In this document: one piece after another, positions 1-8,804 of the stretch | Layout of the letters: every line of letters begins with the position of its first letter | Numbering within the stretch: position 1 is the first letter of the stretch | NCBI GenBank assembly: GCA_016717145.1 | Contig: JADKGD010000052.1 | Span: forward strand, 1 to 19,774 | DNA: 19,774 bases | Direction: 5' to 3' | Source of the DNA: Saprospiraceae bacterium | GTDB taxonomy: Bacteria; Bacteroidota; Bacteroidia; Chitinophagales; Saprospiraceae | The notes under the pieces: model-generated | What the model was told of the DNA's origin: nothing | The model's database searches: none | What the model saw: the letters and a program-made list of their open reading frames with translations, nothing else | Made by a program: the position numbers and the translations under genes

Positions 1-427
1 CCTGACACTTAAAACAAAACCCATTCGTAAAATAGTGTTTGATCTAAGCTGAATGGCGGCGGCGTTGTATCACAAGGTTCAAAACTCATTGAATTAATGT
101 CAGAGATGTTATCAAAGACACTTTGATTAAAGAAGTGTAATTGTGTCGAAAAACTTATTCTGCAGGAATCATCCATGCTATGGAATTAAAAAGAACATGT
201 AAAGCAACAATCCTGGGAGAAGCTACTAGCGGTAAACCAAATTTTTTTGGCGCCACTGAAAGTTATTATCTATCACAATCGTGCCTAAGAATTAACTATT
301 CCAAAGTTTCAGAAAAACAACTGAAAACGAATCCAATACCCTGGTTCCTGATGTTGTTTTTCCTATGAGATTTCAGAATATTATTTCGGGCATTGATCCC
401 GTGTATGCATATATTAAAAATCATTAA
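1..427 (+). pseudogene. S41 family peptidase, C-terminal remnant in several frames
   Basis: This is the last part of a tail-specific-protease-like serine peptidase (S41), cut off by the left window edge. Three frames must be joined. From about 17 the frame reads IRKIVFDLS, then after a one-base shift NGGGVVSQGSKLIELMSEML, matching the 'DLR-NGGG' segment of the family. From about 144 it reads RKTYSAGIIHAMELK, where TYSAG fits the catalytic-serine region, followed by ILGEATSGKPNFFG, the conserved 'GE-T-GKPN-FG' block. The frame breaks again near 337 and continues as TLVPDVVFPMRF and ISGIDPVYAYIKNH with a stop at 425-427, the usual S41 ending. Such enzymes usually act in the cell envelope. At least three disruptions in 430 bases suggest either decay or poor sequence at a contig end. 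The family call is good; the functional state is unknown. Confidence 0.75.
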
Positions 428-454
428 AGGATTTTCACACCTTTTTCCAAATGC

Positions 455-488
455 TTTGACTTTGTAAAGTAAATAAACCGTAAATTTG
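455..488 (+). promoter_or_regulatory. Candidate Bacteroidota-type promoter for the FAD dehydrogenase
   Basis: TAAATTTG at 481-488 matches the Bacteroidota -7 box TAnnTTTG exactly. TTTG occurs upstream at 455-458 (22-base spacer) and 461-464 (16-base spacer), either of which could act as the -33 element. The ATG at 522 lies about 33 bases downstream. No strong Shine-Dalgarno is present, which is normal for this phylum. This is a motif match only. Confidence 0.45.
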
Positions 489-521
489 TCTCTCCAAAAG
501 ATAAAATTCTTCATTTAAAAC

Positions 522-2095
522 ATGATCAAAAAAATAGAAGTCAAGGTATTTCCCGACAAGGTTAATGATATGGCTTTTATCAATACCCAAATTAAACATC
601 AATTAGGTACGGAATACGAAAAAGTTACAAAAAGTTTGCTAATCAGAAAGTCTATTGACGCACGAGGAAAAAGGCCCTGGTTTTTACTTAAATTCGATAT
701 ATATATTGATGAAGTATATGAACCAAAGCCGTTGGTCTCGGCTTCTTTCAAGGACGTTTCGGCAAAAGAAGCTATTATAATTGTTGGAGCCGGTCCTGCC
801 GGATATTTTGCCGGATTGGAATGTCTTGAATGCGGTTTAAAACCAATTATTCTGGATCGCGGCAAAGATGTCCGTGAGCGGAGACGCGACTTAAAAAACA
901 TACAACAACTAGGCATTGTAAATCCTGATTCAAATTATTGTTTTGGTGAAGGCGGGGCTGGGACGTATAGTGACGGAAAGTTGTATACAAGATCTCATAA
1001 GCGTGGCACAATAGAAAAAGTGTTAAAACTACTTGTTGAACATGGGGCCGATCCTGACATACTTGTCGATGCACATCCGCATATAGGCTCAAATAAATTG
1101 CCAATAATTATTGCGGAAATCAGAGCCACTATTGAAAAATTTGGAGGTGAAGTGCATTTTAATCAAAGGGTAACAGATTTTATATTACATGATAATAAGA
1201 TAACAGGGGTAAAGTGTGGCGAAGTGTCTTTTACAAGCGATGCAGTAGTACTGGCAACCGGCCATTCTGCAAGGGATATTTATCATTTATTACACCATAA
1301 AAACATTCTGATTGAAGCAAAACCTTTTGCTTTGGGGCTTAGGATAGAGCATCCACAAGCCTACATTGACCAAAACCAATATCATCAACCACAACGTGAA
1401 GAAAATCTACCTGCCAGCAGCTATAGTGTGGTGACTCAAGTCGAAAATAAAGGTGTGTTTTCATTCTGTATGTGTCCGGGTGGTCTGGTAGTTCCTGCTA
1501 CTGCACCCGGCGAAATTGTAGTAAATGGTATGTCACTAAGCAGGCGTGACAGCCCATTTGCAAATTCAGGATTTGTCACCTCAATTGAACTTGACGAACT
1601 AGCAAAACATGGATATACCGGCGTCTTTGCGGCGCTTGATTTTCAGGCTGAAGTTGAAAAACGAATGTTTGAGGCGAGTGACGGAAGTCAGAAAGCTCCG
1701 GCTCAAAGAGTTGAAGATTTTGTACAAGGTATTGTATCCAATGATCTGAATGAAAGCTCATATATCCCGGGGTTGATTTCAGCTCCTTGCATTCCATTTT
1801 GCCTTCATTTGTTGCTAAGAGACTTAGAAAAGGATTGGTAGAAATAAATAAAAAGATGCGGGGTTATGTAACAAACAAAGCAAATATCATTGGCGTTGAA
1901 AGCAGAACATCGGCCCCAGTCAGGATACCTCGGGATACGGTAACCATGATGCATCCTGACATTTCAGGTTTGTTTCCCTGTGGTGAAGGTGCAGGATATG
2001 CAGGTGGTATTATTTCTGCGGCAATGGATGGTCAAAATGTAACAAAAGCAATAGAAAAATGGTTAGATAATAAAGTCAATGTTGAAGCGTATTAA
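522..2095 (+). CDS. FAD-dependent dehydrogenase (COG2509 type), one frameshift
   Basis: A flavoprotein oxidoreductase of the uncharacterised NAD(P)/FAD-dependent dehydrogenase family. Start ATG at 522. An N-terminal domain of about 80 residues precedes the Rossmann dinucleotide motif IIIVGAGPAGYFAGLE, with GAGPAG at residues 89-94. A glycine-rich CFGEGGAGTYSDGKL segment follows, then VVLATGHSARD. The C-terminal FAD-contact motif GLFPCGEGAGYAGGI lies in the second frame. Frame one ends at 1841 and frame two covers about 1787-2095. The correct join is near 1786, where reading CCT-TTG in place of CCTTG restores APLHSILPSFVAKRL, so one T seems missing. The repaired protein is about 524 residues, normal for the family. 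The substrate is unknown. The DoxX-like gene starts 16 bases downstream, so co-transcription is likely. Confidence 0.88.
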
Positions 2096-2111
2096 ATAAA
2101 TGATATAAAAA

Positions 2112-2530
2112 ATGAAAGACATAGCTGATTTATTGGGAAGAATTCTCATAGCCTTTCTATTTACATACGAAGCCCTTGATGCTCTTGTGTTTTTTGACAA
2201 AACAAAAGCCACCATGTCAGCTTATCATATTACCTGGCATCAGGACTTGCTCTTAGGCGCTATTATTTTTAGCTTGATAGTAGGCGCTTTTTTTTGGTCT
2301 TGATTGGGTATTATTCCAGTTTTGGAGCACTTCTTTTGCTGGCATACTGGGTACCTTTTACCTTAATCGTATACTCATTTTGGAATGATCCTCAGGAATA
2401 TCAACGACTGCATGCTTTATATTTTATGCGCAATCTAGCTCTTTGTGGTGGCCTATTATTACTAATTTCAAACGGCTCGGGAAAATACAGCGTGAAACGA
2501 TTGATATATAATATGAAGCTTCCTCAATAA
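2112..2530 (+). CDS. DoxX-like small membrane protein, one frameshift
   Basis: A small integral membrane protein resembling the DoxX family. The first frame (2112-2303) opens with ADLLGRILIAFLFTYEALDA, like the usual DoxX first helix with its GR motif. The second (about 2294-2530) gives FGALLLLAYWVPFTLIVYSF, then an FWNDPQEYQRLHALYFMRNL stretch and LALCGGLLLLISNGSGKYSV, which match the fH-fw / KNlal-GG / G-G-ysvD pattern of the family. The break lies in a run of eight T (2288-2295); one base more or less there joins the frames to about 139 residues with roughly four helices. DoxX proteins sit in the inner membrane and have been linked to redox or thiosulfate handling in some species, but no specific role can be read here. 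Confidence 0.72.
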
Positions 2531-2590
2531 GTTTGGAGTTTGGGTTTATCCACATACAAAATAATCTTATAAATCATTTCAAAACCAAAT

Positions 2591-4846
2591 ATGTCTCTTA
2601 AAATTACATTCATAACGGTTATCATTATATGGTGTCAAATGACTTCATTTTTGCAGCCATCGCTACCTGATGCAGGCATTGCATTTAACGATAAAATTGT
2701 GCCAAGAATAGATATTACCATAGATCCGGATTCACTAATGATGCTGCTTGACGACTCCAATTTGTCGGAAGACCATGAATATCCTGCTAATTTTTATTGG
2801 AATGACGGAACTAATAAAGACACCATTCAACATGTTGGGTTCAGGATACGAGGTAATACATCCAGGGTATCTCAAAAGAAGTCATTCAAAATAAAATTCA
2901 ATCACTTTGGTTCAAAAAAATTTTATGGCTTGTCTGATTTTAATCTTAATGGCGAACACAATGATCCCTCCATTATAAGGTCAAAACTGAATTGGGACAT
3001 TCTTAAACTGGCAGGGATAGAATCATGCAGATCCAACCATGTCGCATTGTACATCAACAAAGAATATAAAGGATTGTATATCAATGTTGAACACATTAAT
3101 GAGGATTACCTTAGAGCTCGTCACAAAAATCCTGATGGGCAGCTATTCAAATGTTTTTATGGTGCTGACTTTGTTATTTAGAGGTACCAATACAAATGTT
3201 TACAGCAAATCGGTATATCATGCTGAAAACAATTTAGCAGATCCTGATTACTACACTTTAATGGAATTTATTAAAGCACTGAATGATACGGAAAATCCGG
3301 ATTTCAGGTGTGAGCTGGAGAAAAAATTTGATGTGGATAGTTATCTGAAAACCATGGCTATGGAAGTGTTGATAGGACATTGGGACAATCCGATTTTTAA
3401 TAAAAATAATGCTTACCTGTACTTCAACCCACAAAAAAACAAATATGAACTTATAACTTTCGACGTTGACAATACATATGGTATCGACTGGTTTAATGAA
3501 GATTGGTCAAACCGGAATATTTACTCCTGGGCGCATCCAACTGATCTGAGACCCATTTTTAACAATTTGCTAAAAGTCCCGGAATACAAAATCAGATATG
3601 GGTACTATCTCAAAAAGTATATTAAGGATTTTTTTAATCCGGCCTTTATGAATGCCTATATGGACAACATAAAAAACAAAATAGCTCCATTCAGGGTCAA
3701 TGATACTTACGCAGCTTTGGATTATGGATATAGCTATCAGGATTTTCTGTCTTCATTTGACCAGCCCTTAGGCGCACATGTAAAATATGGAATAAAGGAA
3801 TATGTAGCTAAAAGGTCGGAAAGTGCCAAAATTCAGGTCCAGAATATAAATATATCTCCAGTTTTCGAACTAAGAAACGTAGTCAGGACCAGTACAAATG
3901 TCCGCCTATCATGTTTCCTCACTTCAGAGACACCTTCAGAAGTCACCATAAACTATTCGATAGATAATGGGCCATTTATAGTTCAGATTGTCAAAGATAA
4001 TGGTGTAAGTCCCGATGAATTAGCCAATGACAATACATACAATATCAATATTAATGTAAATGCGAAAGGCACTATAAGTTACTATTACACTGCCAAAGAT
4101 CAGACTGGTAAGGAATCCCGCTGGCCTGTATGCGACAATTTTGTGGAGGACATCGGATATACAAAAACGCCTTCACTTTTTATTAATGAATTTATGGCGG
4201 ACAATAATACGATTGTTGATGAAGCAGGAGAATATGATGACTGGGTAGAAATCTACAATGGTGATACCGAAGATGTGTATCTGGGAGATAAATATTTGTC
4301 TGATAATGCAAGTGTGCCAAACAAATGGAAGATGCCGGATATAACCTTAGAAAGTAAAACTTTTTGACAGTTTGGGCAGATGAGGATCAATCTCAAGGTG
4401 ACTTCCATACCAATTTTAAACTAAGTAAATCAGGTGAATTTATCGGCATATTTGATGCTGAAGAAAATTACTTTGCACCCATCGATACTTTTTCATTTGC
4501 CACCTGTGCAACCAATAAAACGTATGGCAGATATCCGGACGGCGTGGGAGTCGTAAAAACTCTGGACAATGTGACCAAAGGAAAATCCAATGTCATTACT
4601 TTTACTCAGGAACAGCAGCACAACAAGGTGTTCGTGTACCCTAACCCGGCTTTGGATTATTTGCAGATAGCTTCACCAGATCAAGTGACCAAGCTAGTCA
4701 TTTATAATGCTTCAGGTCAAGTTATACAAATAGTACAATCAATGCCCCTTGATGGAAAAATAAATGTATCACAATGGCCATCAGGTTTTTATATAGCTCA
4801 TCTATTCGGTAAAAGCAGTTACCTTTTTCATTTTATGAAATTATAG
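2591..4846 (+). CDS. Secreted CotH-kinase / lamin-tail protein with T9SS sorting tail, two frameshifts
   Basis: A three-part secreted protein. It starts with a hydrophobic signal-like segment (ITFITVIIIWCQM). The CotH domain follows: VPRIDITIDPDSLMMLL, VGFRIRGNTS, KSFKIKF, LYINKEYKGLYINVEHINED, then GHWDNPIFNKNN and LITFDVDNTYGIDW, where the DVDN motif is the likely metal site. After a sandwich-like region comes a lamin-tail domain (LFINEFMADNNTIVDEAGEY, then DDWVEIYNGDTEDVYLGD). The end is a T9SS type A sorting domain (VYPNPALDYLQI, then LVIYNASGQVIQIV and WPSGFYIAHLFG). Frames are 2591-3181, about 3170-4367 and 4364-4846. Dropping one T near 3170 gives GADLLFRGTN; adding one T to the T5 run at 4362-4366 gives ESKTFLTVWADED. 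Repaired length is about 750 residues. CotH proteins are atypical kinases acting on secreted targets; the target here is unknown. Confidence 0.9.
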
Positions 4847-4890
4847 GGAGACATTATCATAAAAAAAAAAGACACCCAAGATCTCAAGTC

Positions 4891-5460
4891 ATGTGAAATG
4901 TCGCCCCTATGGGGCTTTGTACCAGACTATTGAGTTGCTTTTTCCAAAATAACGCCCCGATGGGGCTTTGGGGTATACTATAATGGCTATAAAGCTCAAG
5001 TCCCGACTGGATTGGGTGCTTCGCCTCGATCTTGCTTATCTGAAAGACGCCCTTGGGGCTTTGGGGTACGCTTTTTTTCCAAATAACGCCCCTTTGGAGC
5101 TCGCTATAATTGATGCAAAGCCAAGTCCCCGCCCGGCTTTGGTTGTACCTATGCCATCGATCTCAACCTATCTGAAATGTCGCCCCTATGGGGCTTTGTG
5201 GCAGGTTATTTAGTGGCTTTTTCCAATATTTTTCCAAACTGTCGCCCCGATGGGGCTTTGTGGTATGCTATAATTACAGCTAAGCCCTGAAGTTCCTCCG
5301 CCCGGCAGTGGTTGTACCTACGCCATCGATATCAGCTTATCTGAAATGTCGCCCCTATGGGGCTTTGTGCCAGACTACTTAGTTGCTTTTTCCAAAATAT
5401 CGCCCCTATGGGGCTTTGCGGTTTGCCCCAATGGAGCTTTGCGGTTAAAGCCCGGAGGGC
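4891..5460 (+). repeat. Repeat block A: GC-rich palindromes in a long repeat unit
   Basis: About nine copies of a short palindrome GCCCC-NNN-GGGGC (some imperfect) start at 4903, 4954, 5049, 5088, 5182, 5244, 5351, 5402 and 5425. Each can form a 5-bp hairpin. Spacing is mostly about 51 or about 95-107 bases. The longer spacers share text such as GTACCTATGCCATCGAT and ATCTGAAATGTC, and the shorter ones end in TTGCTTTTTCCAAAAT. All copies point the same way. The centre varies (TAT, GAT, TTT). The block begins just after the CotH gene and ends 12 bases before the GNAT stop. Open frames through it mirror the repeats and show no protein family, so I do not call genes here. Irregular spacing and conserved spacers rule out a CRISPR array. 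Confidence 0.9.
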
Positions 5461-5471
5461 TGACATTTTGG

Positions 5472-5906
5472 TTAAAATAGTGTCCATAACCATGCGTCTC
5501 CAATTTCGTGGTCCTGAACGACTCTGGTAAAAACAAATCCATTGGATTGCAATATTTTGGTAGAAGCATTGTATTCCAGGTGCCGTTTTGGCGTAATGGT
5601 AATTGTTGGATCAAATTGTTGTGCGATGGAAATGAGTGCCTTACACGAAAATGAAGCTATACCTTTATTTTCAAATCTTTTAAATGTCCAATACGCAATT
5701 TCAACTTTTCCGTCTTTAGGTTGTCCTGTGTAGCCGCAAGAACCAACAACCTGTCCTCCATTCAAAACAAAATATCCAACCCACGGTACATTAAATCCAA
5801 TTTCCTGATAGTATGCATCGTAGGTCTTTAACAACATTCGACACTCTTCAGAATCAAATAATCCTAAGGACCTGTTCATGTTAAGTTCGATTATGCTAAG
5901 TTCCAT
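5472..5906 (-). CDS. GNAT family N-acetyltransferase
   Basis: A 144-residue acetyl-CoA-dependent N-acetyltransferase, similar in layout to RimJ/RimL-like members. Visible signs are YFVLNGGQVVGSCGYTGQP (beta strands 2-3), VEIAYWTFKRFENKGIASFS (motif A, where the usual Q/R-G-x-G/A pyrophosphate loop appears as ENKGIA), and the ending NASTKILQSNGFVFTRVVQD, typical for the C-terminal half. Length is within the range of small single-domain GNATs. The acceptor cannot be predicted. Start ATG at 5906 was chosen as the most upstream Met in frame. The stop codon lies 12 bases from repeat block A. It may be expressed with the two minus-strand membrane genes upstream, although a 76-base gap separates them. 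Confidence 0.85.
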   Translation of the reverse strand: MELSIIELNMNRSLGLFDSEECRMLLKTYDAYYQEIGFNVPWVGYFVLNGGQVVGSCGYTGQPKDGKVEIAYWTFKRFENKGIASFSCKALISIAQQFDPTITITPKRHLEYNASTKILQSNGFVFTRVVQDHEIGDAWLWTLF

Positions 5907-5982
5907 AGGAGAAATTTTTATTTAGTCGGTCTTTCGATTATGTCTGCTTCAAATTATCTATTAAAATCTACCTTCATTTTTG

Positions 5983-6768
5983 TTAAATTATAAACGGAAT
6001 TGCATGAGTAGCCTGATAAATGGTAAAACAAATAAAACTAAAATAAACCAAAGAACCCAACCATATTAACCCTATCGCTTTGGAATCATCTTTTATATTG
6101 TTTGACAAGAAGTATCCGAGTAATGGCATGACTTGTAAGGAATGAATACCAAAAAAATGACCTACCCTAAGGTCACCAAACAAAGTACTCCAATTGAGCA
6201 AAGGAAGACCTGCCTGTCCCATCTCACCACCTATATTATGCGAATTTACCGCACTCATATAACCACCAAAAAAACTAAATATTACAAACATCACCAAACC
6301 AATTTTGATTGAAAGTGCTAAAGGCCTGCTAATGGTATAAGTCTTCTGACTTAAAAATCTTAATGTGATGACTAGCGTTGCCGTAGTAAGCCAAACAATC
6401 ATCACGCCCATTAGTGCATATAAAATACCACCCACCAATTCTGATTGGTTAAAATGCGATAACTTACCGCGAAATGCTTGAATAATGATGACAATGTTCT
6501 CAAAAAACATGACTACAAATGCCAAAAAGGAGTACCATTTTACGCGCTTTTGATTATTGACATAATGTAACAGCAAAGCCATAGTCCAGGCATACAAAAA
6601 CGTACTTAAACAAAATTTTATGGGTTTGATCATGGAATTGACACCAAGTACTTCGACCGGATTGAACAATGCATACAATGTAAGTAGGCCGGCAATGATA
6701 AAAAATACCAAGCCCAAATACGCAAGGATTACGTTTTTTCGAAAAATATCTTTAATGAATGTCATCAA
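5983..6768 (-). CDS. Seven-helix integral membrane protein, unknown function
   Basis: A 261-residue membrane protein with about seven hydrophobic helices, among them ILAYLGLVFFIIAGLLTLYA, FLAFVVMFFENIVIIIQAF and LIWLGSLVYFSFICFTIYQA. A distinctive loop-plus-helix LFGDLRVGHFFGIHSLQVMP places two histidines four residues apart at a membrane boundary. Conserved-looking polar residues inside a membrane protein could be a cofactor or metal site, but this is inference. I do not recognise a named family. Its 5' end overlaps the 3' end of the ABA4-like gene by 17 bases in another frame, so the two are probably translationally coupled and work together. The only Met-rich start (MMTF) is at 6768. The frame is unbroken, unlike most neighbours. 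Confidence 0.82.
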   Translation of the reverse strand: MMTFIKDIFRKNVILAYLGLVFFIIAGLLTLYALFNPVEVLGVNSMIKPIKFCLSTFLYAWTMALLLHYVNNQKRVKWYSFLAFVVMFFENIVIIIQAFRGKLSHFNQSELVGGILYALMGVMIVWLTTATLVITLRFLSQKTYTISRPLALSIKIGLVMFVIFSFFGGYMSAVNSHNIGGEMGQAGLPLLNWSTLFGDLRVGHFFGIHSLQVMPLLGYFLSNNIKDDSKAIGLIWLGSLVYFSFICFTIYQATHAIPFII

Positions 6769-7183
6769 TTTTTTTTGATTTTACAATTTTGACAATAAAA
6801 AACATAAGGTAACCCACAGGACCAAACATAAACGTAAAAGGCAGCAATAAGGTATACAGCCATCGAGATACGCCCATTTTTTGCGATACCCTAACAATAT
6901 AGGCGCCTACAAAAAGATCAAATGCTAAATAATGTAACCAACCGGCAGCCACCGCATTGTCTTGTTGAAATAACGCTTTTACATTGGCCAATGTACTAAA
7001 ACTATCGACATCAAAACTACCGATGTCTTTGAAAAATATGTATACATATAAGATGGAAAAAATGAATACTATGCCATGTAAAATAATTGCTTGGGTATAC
7101 TTCCAGGAAGGGAAAATTACCAGAAGCAGCCAACCAAGCAAGACAAATGTATTGCCAAACGAAAAAATGGAAGATGCGCTCAT
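6752..7183 (-). CDS. ABA4-like (DUF4281) membrane protein
   Basis: A 143-residue membrane protein with about four helices. The block AAGWLHYLAFDLFVGAYIVR and the following LLLPFTFMFGPVGYLMFFIV are the hallmarks of the ABA4-like family, with the W-H-LAFDLF-G and FGP-G motifs intact. The plant relative ABA4 is needed for neoxanthin formation from violaxanthin. Bacterial members are widespread and mostly uncharacterised, so a carotenoid or quinone-related role is only a possibility here. The length is normal for bacterial members. It is the first gene of a minus-strand pair, overlapping the downstream seven-helix gene by 17 bases. The upstream region (7184-7380) is AT-rich and I see no convincing promoter box in it. 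Confidence 0.8.
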   Translation of the reverse strand: MSASSIFSFGNTFVLLGWLLLVIFPSWKYTQAIILHGIVFIFSILYVYIFFKDIGSFDVDSFSTLANVKALFQQDNAVAAGWLHYLAFDLFVGAYIVRVSQKMGVSRWLYTLLLPFTFMFGPVGYLMFFIVKIVKSKKIDDIH

Positions 7184-7380
7184 ATATGGGTATGTTTCAA
7201 ATGTTTATTTTTAATCTTTTGAGATGTTTGCATAATGAAAATTTCATCTTTTATGATTAATATTTTACAAGATAAAGATATTACTTAAACTCTATATCAG
7301 AATGTATATTAAATAATATTTCCATACAATTCTTTTCAAGCAAGCCATAAGAATTGCACTGCATGTAAGCGAGGATTCCA

Positions 7381-8690
7381 TCCACCATCTCAGCCCATCT
7401 GAAATGTCGCCCCTATGGGGCTTTGTGGCAGGTTATTTAGTTGCTTTTTCCAAATATTTTTCCATACTGTCGCCCCGATGGGGCTTTGGGGTATGCTATA
7501 ATGGCTGTAAAGCTCAGAAGATACCCCGACTGGTATTGGTTTTACCTATGCCATCGATCTCAAGTCATCTGAAATGTCGCCCCTATGGGGCTTTGTACCA
7601 GACTATTGAGTTGCTTTTTCCAAAATAACGCCCCTTTGGGGCTTTGGGTATGCTATAATGGCTGTAAAGCTCAGAAGATACCCCGACTGGTATTGATTGT
7701 ACCTATGCCATCGATCTCAAGTCATCTGAAATGACGCCCCTATGGGGCTTATTGGCATACGATTTAGTTGCTTTTTCCAAAATATCGCCCCTATGGGGCT
7801 TTGTAGTTCGCCATATTTTTCCAAATGTCGCCCCGATGGGGCTTTGGGTTCGCCATATTTGTAGCAAACCCCAGAACCTATGCCATCGATCTCAAACTAT
7901 CTGAAATTTCGCCCCTATGGGGCTTGTGCCAACTATTGAGTTGCTTTTCCAAAATGTCGCCCCGATGGGGCTTTGGGGTTCGCTATATTTGTAGCAAACC
8001 CCAGAACCTATGCCATCGATCTCAAACTATCTGAAATTTCGCCCCTATGGGGCTTGTGCCAACTATTGAGTTGCTTTTCCAAAATGCCGCCCCTAGGGGC
8101 TTTGGGTTCATATATTTGTAGCAAGGCCCAGAACCTGGTGCCATCGATCTCAAGTCATCTGAAATGTCGCCCTTATGGGGCTTTATACCAGACTATTGAG
8201 TTGCTTTTTCCAAAATAACGCCCCTTTGGGGCTTTGGGGTATGCTATAATGGCTGTAATGCTCAGAAGATACCCCGACTGGTATTAGTTGTACCTATGCC
8301 ATCGATCTTAACTTATCTGAAATGTCGCCCCGACGGGGCTTTGTACCAGACTATTGAGTTGCTTTTTCCAAAATAACGCCCCTTTGGGGCTTTGGGGTAT
8401 GCTATAATGGCTGTAAAGCTCAGAAGATACCCCGACTGGTATTGGTTGTACCTATGCCATCGATCTTAACTTATCTGAAATGTCGCCCCGATGGGGCTTT
8501 GTACCAGACTATTGAGGTTGCTTTTTCCAAAATATTGCCCCTTTGGGGCTTTGGGGTATGCTGTAATGGCTGTAAAGCTCAGAAGATACCCCGACTGGTA
8601 TTGGTTGTACCTATGCCATCGATCTTAACTTATCTGAAATGTCGCCCCGATGGGGCTTTGGGGTACGCTATAATTGATGCAAAGCTCAGA
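7381..8690 (+). repeat. Repeat block B: 17 GC-rich palindromes in tandem long units
   Basis: Palindromes of the form GCCCC-NNN-GGGGC start at 7409, 7472, 7579, 7630, 7736, 7787, 7830, 7911, 7959, 8041, 8089, 8169, 8220, 8327, 8378, 8484, 8537 and 8644 (the copies at 8089 and 8169 are imperfect). From 8169 on, starts alternate by about 51 and about 107 bases, so the true unit is about 158 bases with two palindromes. Long spacers contain ATGGCTGTAAAGCTCAGAAG, CCCCGACTGGTATTGG, CCTATGCCATCGATCT and ATCTGAAATGTC; short spacers contain CCAGACTATTGAGTTGC and TTTTTCCAAAATA. Centres vary as TAT, GAT, GAC or TTT. The block fills most of the gap between the ABA4-like gene and the patatin gene. No protein-coding signal beyond repeat-derived frames is seen. 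Confidence 0.92.
7855..8086 (+). repeat. Recent tandem duplication of a 130-base unit inside block B
   Basis: Bases 7855-7956 recur without a visible mismatch at 7985-8086, an offset of 130. Each copy holds ATTTGTAGCAAACCCC, the CCATCGATCTCAAACTATC segment, one TAT-centred palindrome and the TTGAGTTGCTTTTCC spacer. This version of the unit is shorter than the 158-base form and carries different text before CCATCGAT, so two unit subtypes coexist. Perfect identity over about 100 bases suggests a recent duplication, or an assembly artefact in repeats. Confidence 0.85.
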
Positions 8691-8804
8691 GCTTCCCCCA
8701 CTCCGTATGTGTTTTTAAACTTCCTTTCATCTACTTTTTTATAGAAATAGAGGAAATAAAATTCTAACTTTACATCATAGAAATCTGATAATACTAATAG
8801 TTAA

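Noticed and set aside
4968..5213. Open frame of 81 codons in repeat block A
   Set aside because: Its residues (CRPYGAL and similar) are translations of the palindromic repeat and reappear in the frames of block B; there is no family match or independent start signal.
7184..7380. Promoter for the ABA4-like gene
   Set aside because: Only loose matches to TAnnTTTG with wrong internal spacing were found, so no site is called.
4891..8690. CRISPR array
   Set aside because: Spacing alternates instead of being constant, the stretches between palindromes are conserved and not unique, and no cas gene is present.
7404..8744. Four overlapping frames of 69-100 codons in block B
   Set aside because: All encode the same repeat-derived phrases (SPRWGFG, CRPYGALYQTIE). 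Open frames arise because the unit lacks stops in some phases; codons do not behave like a gene.
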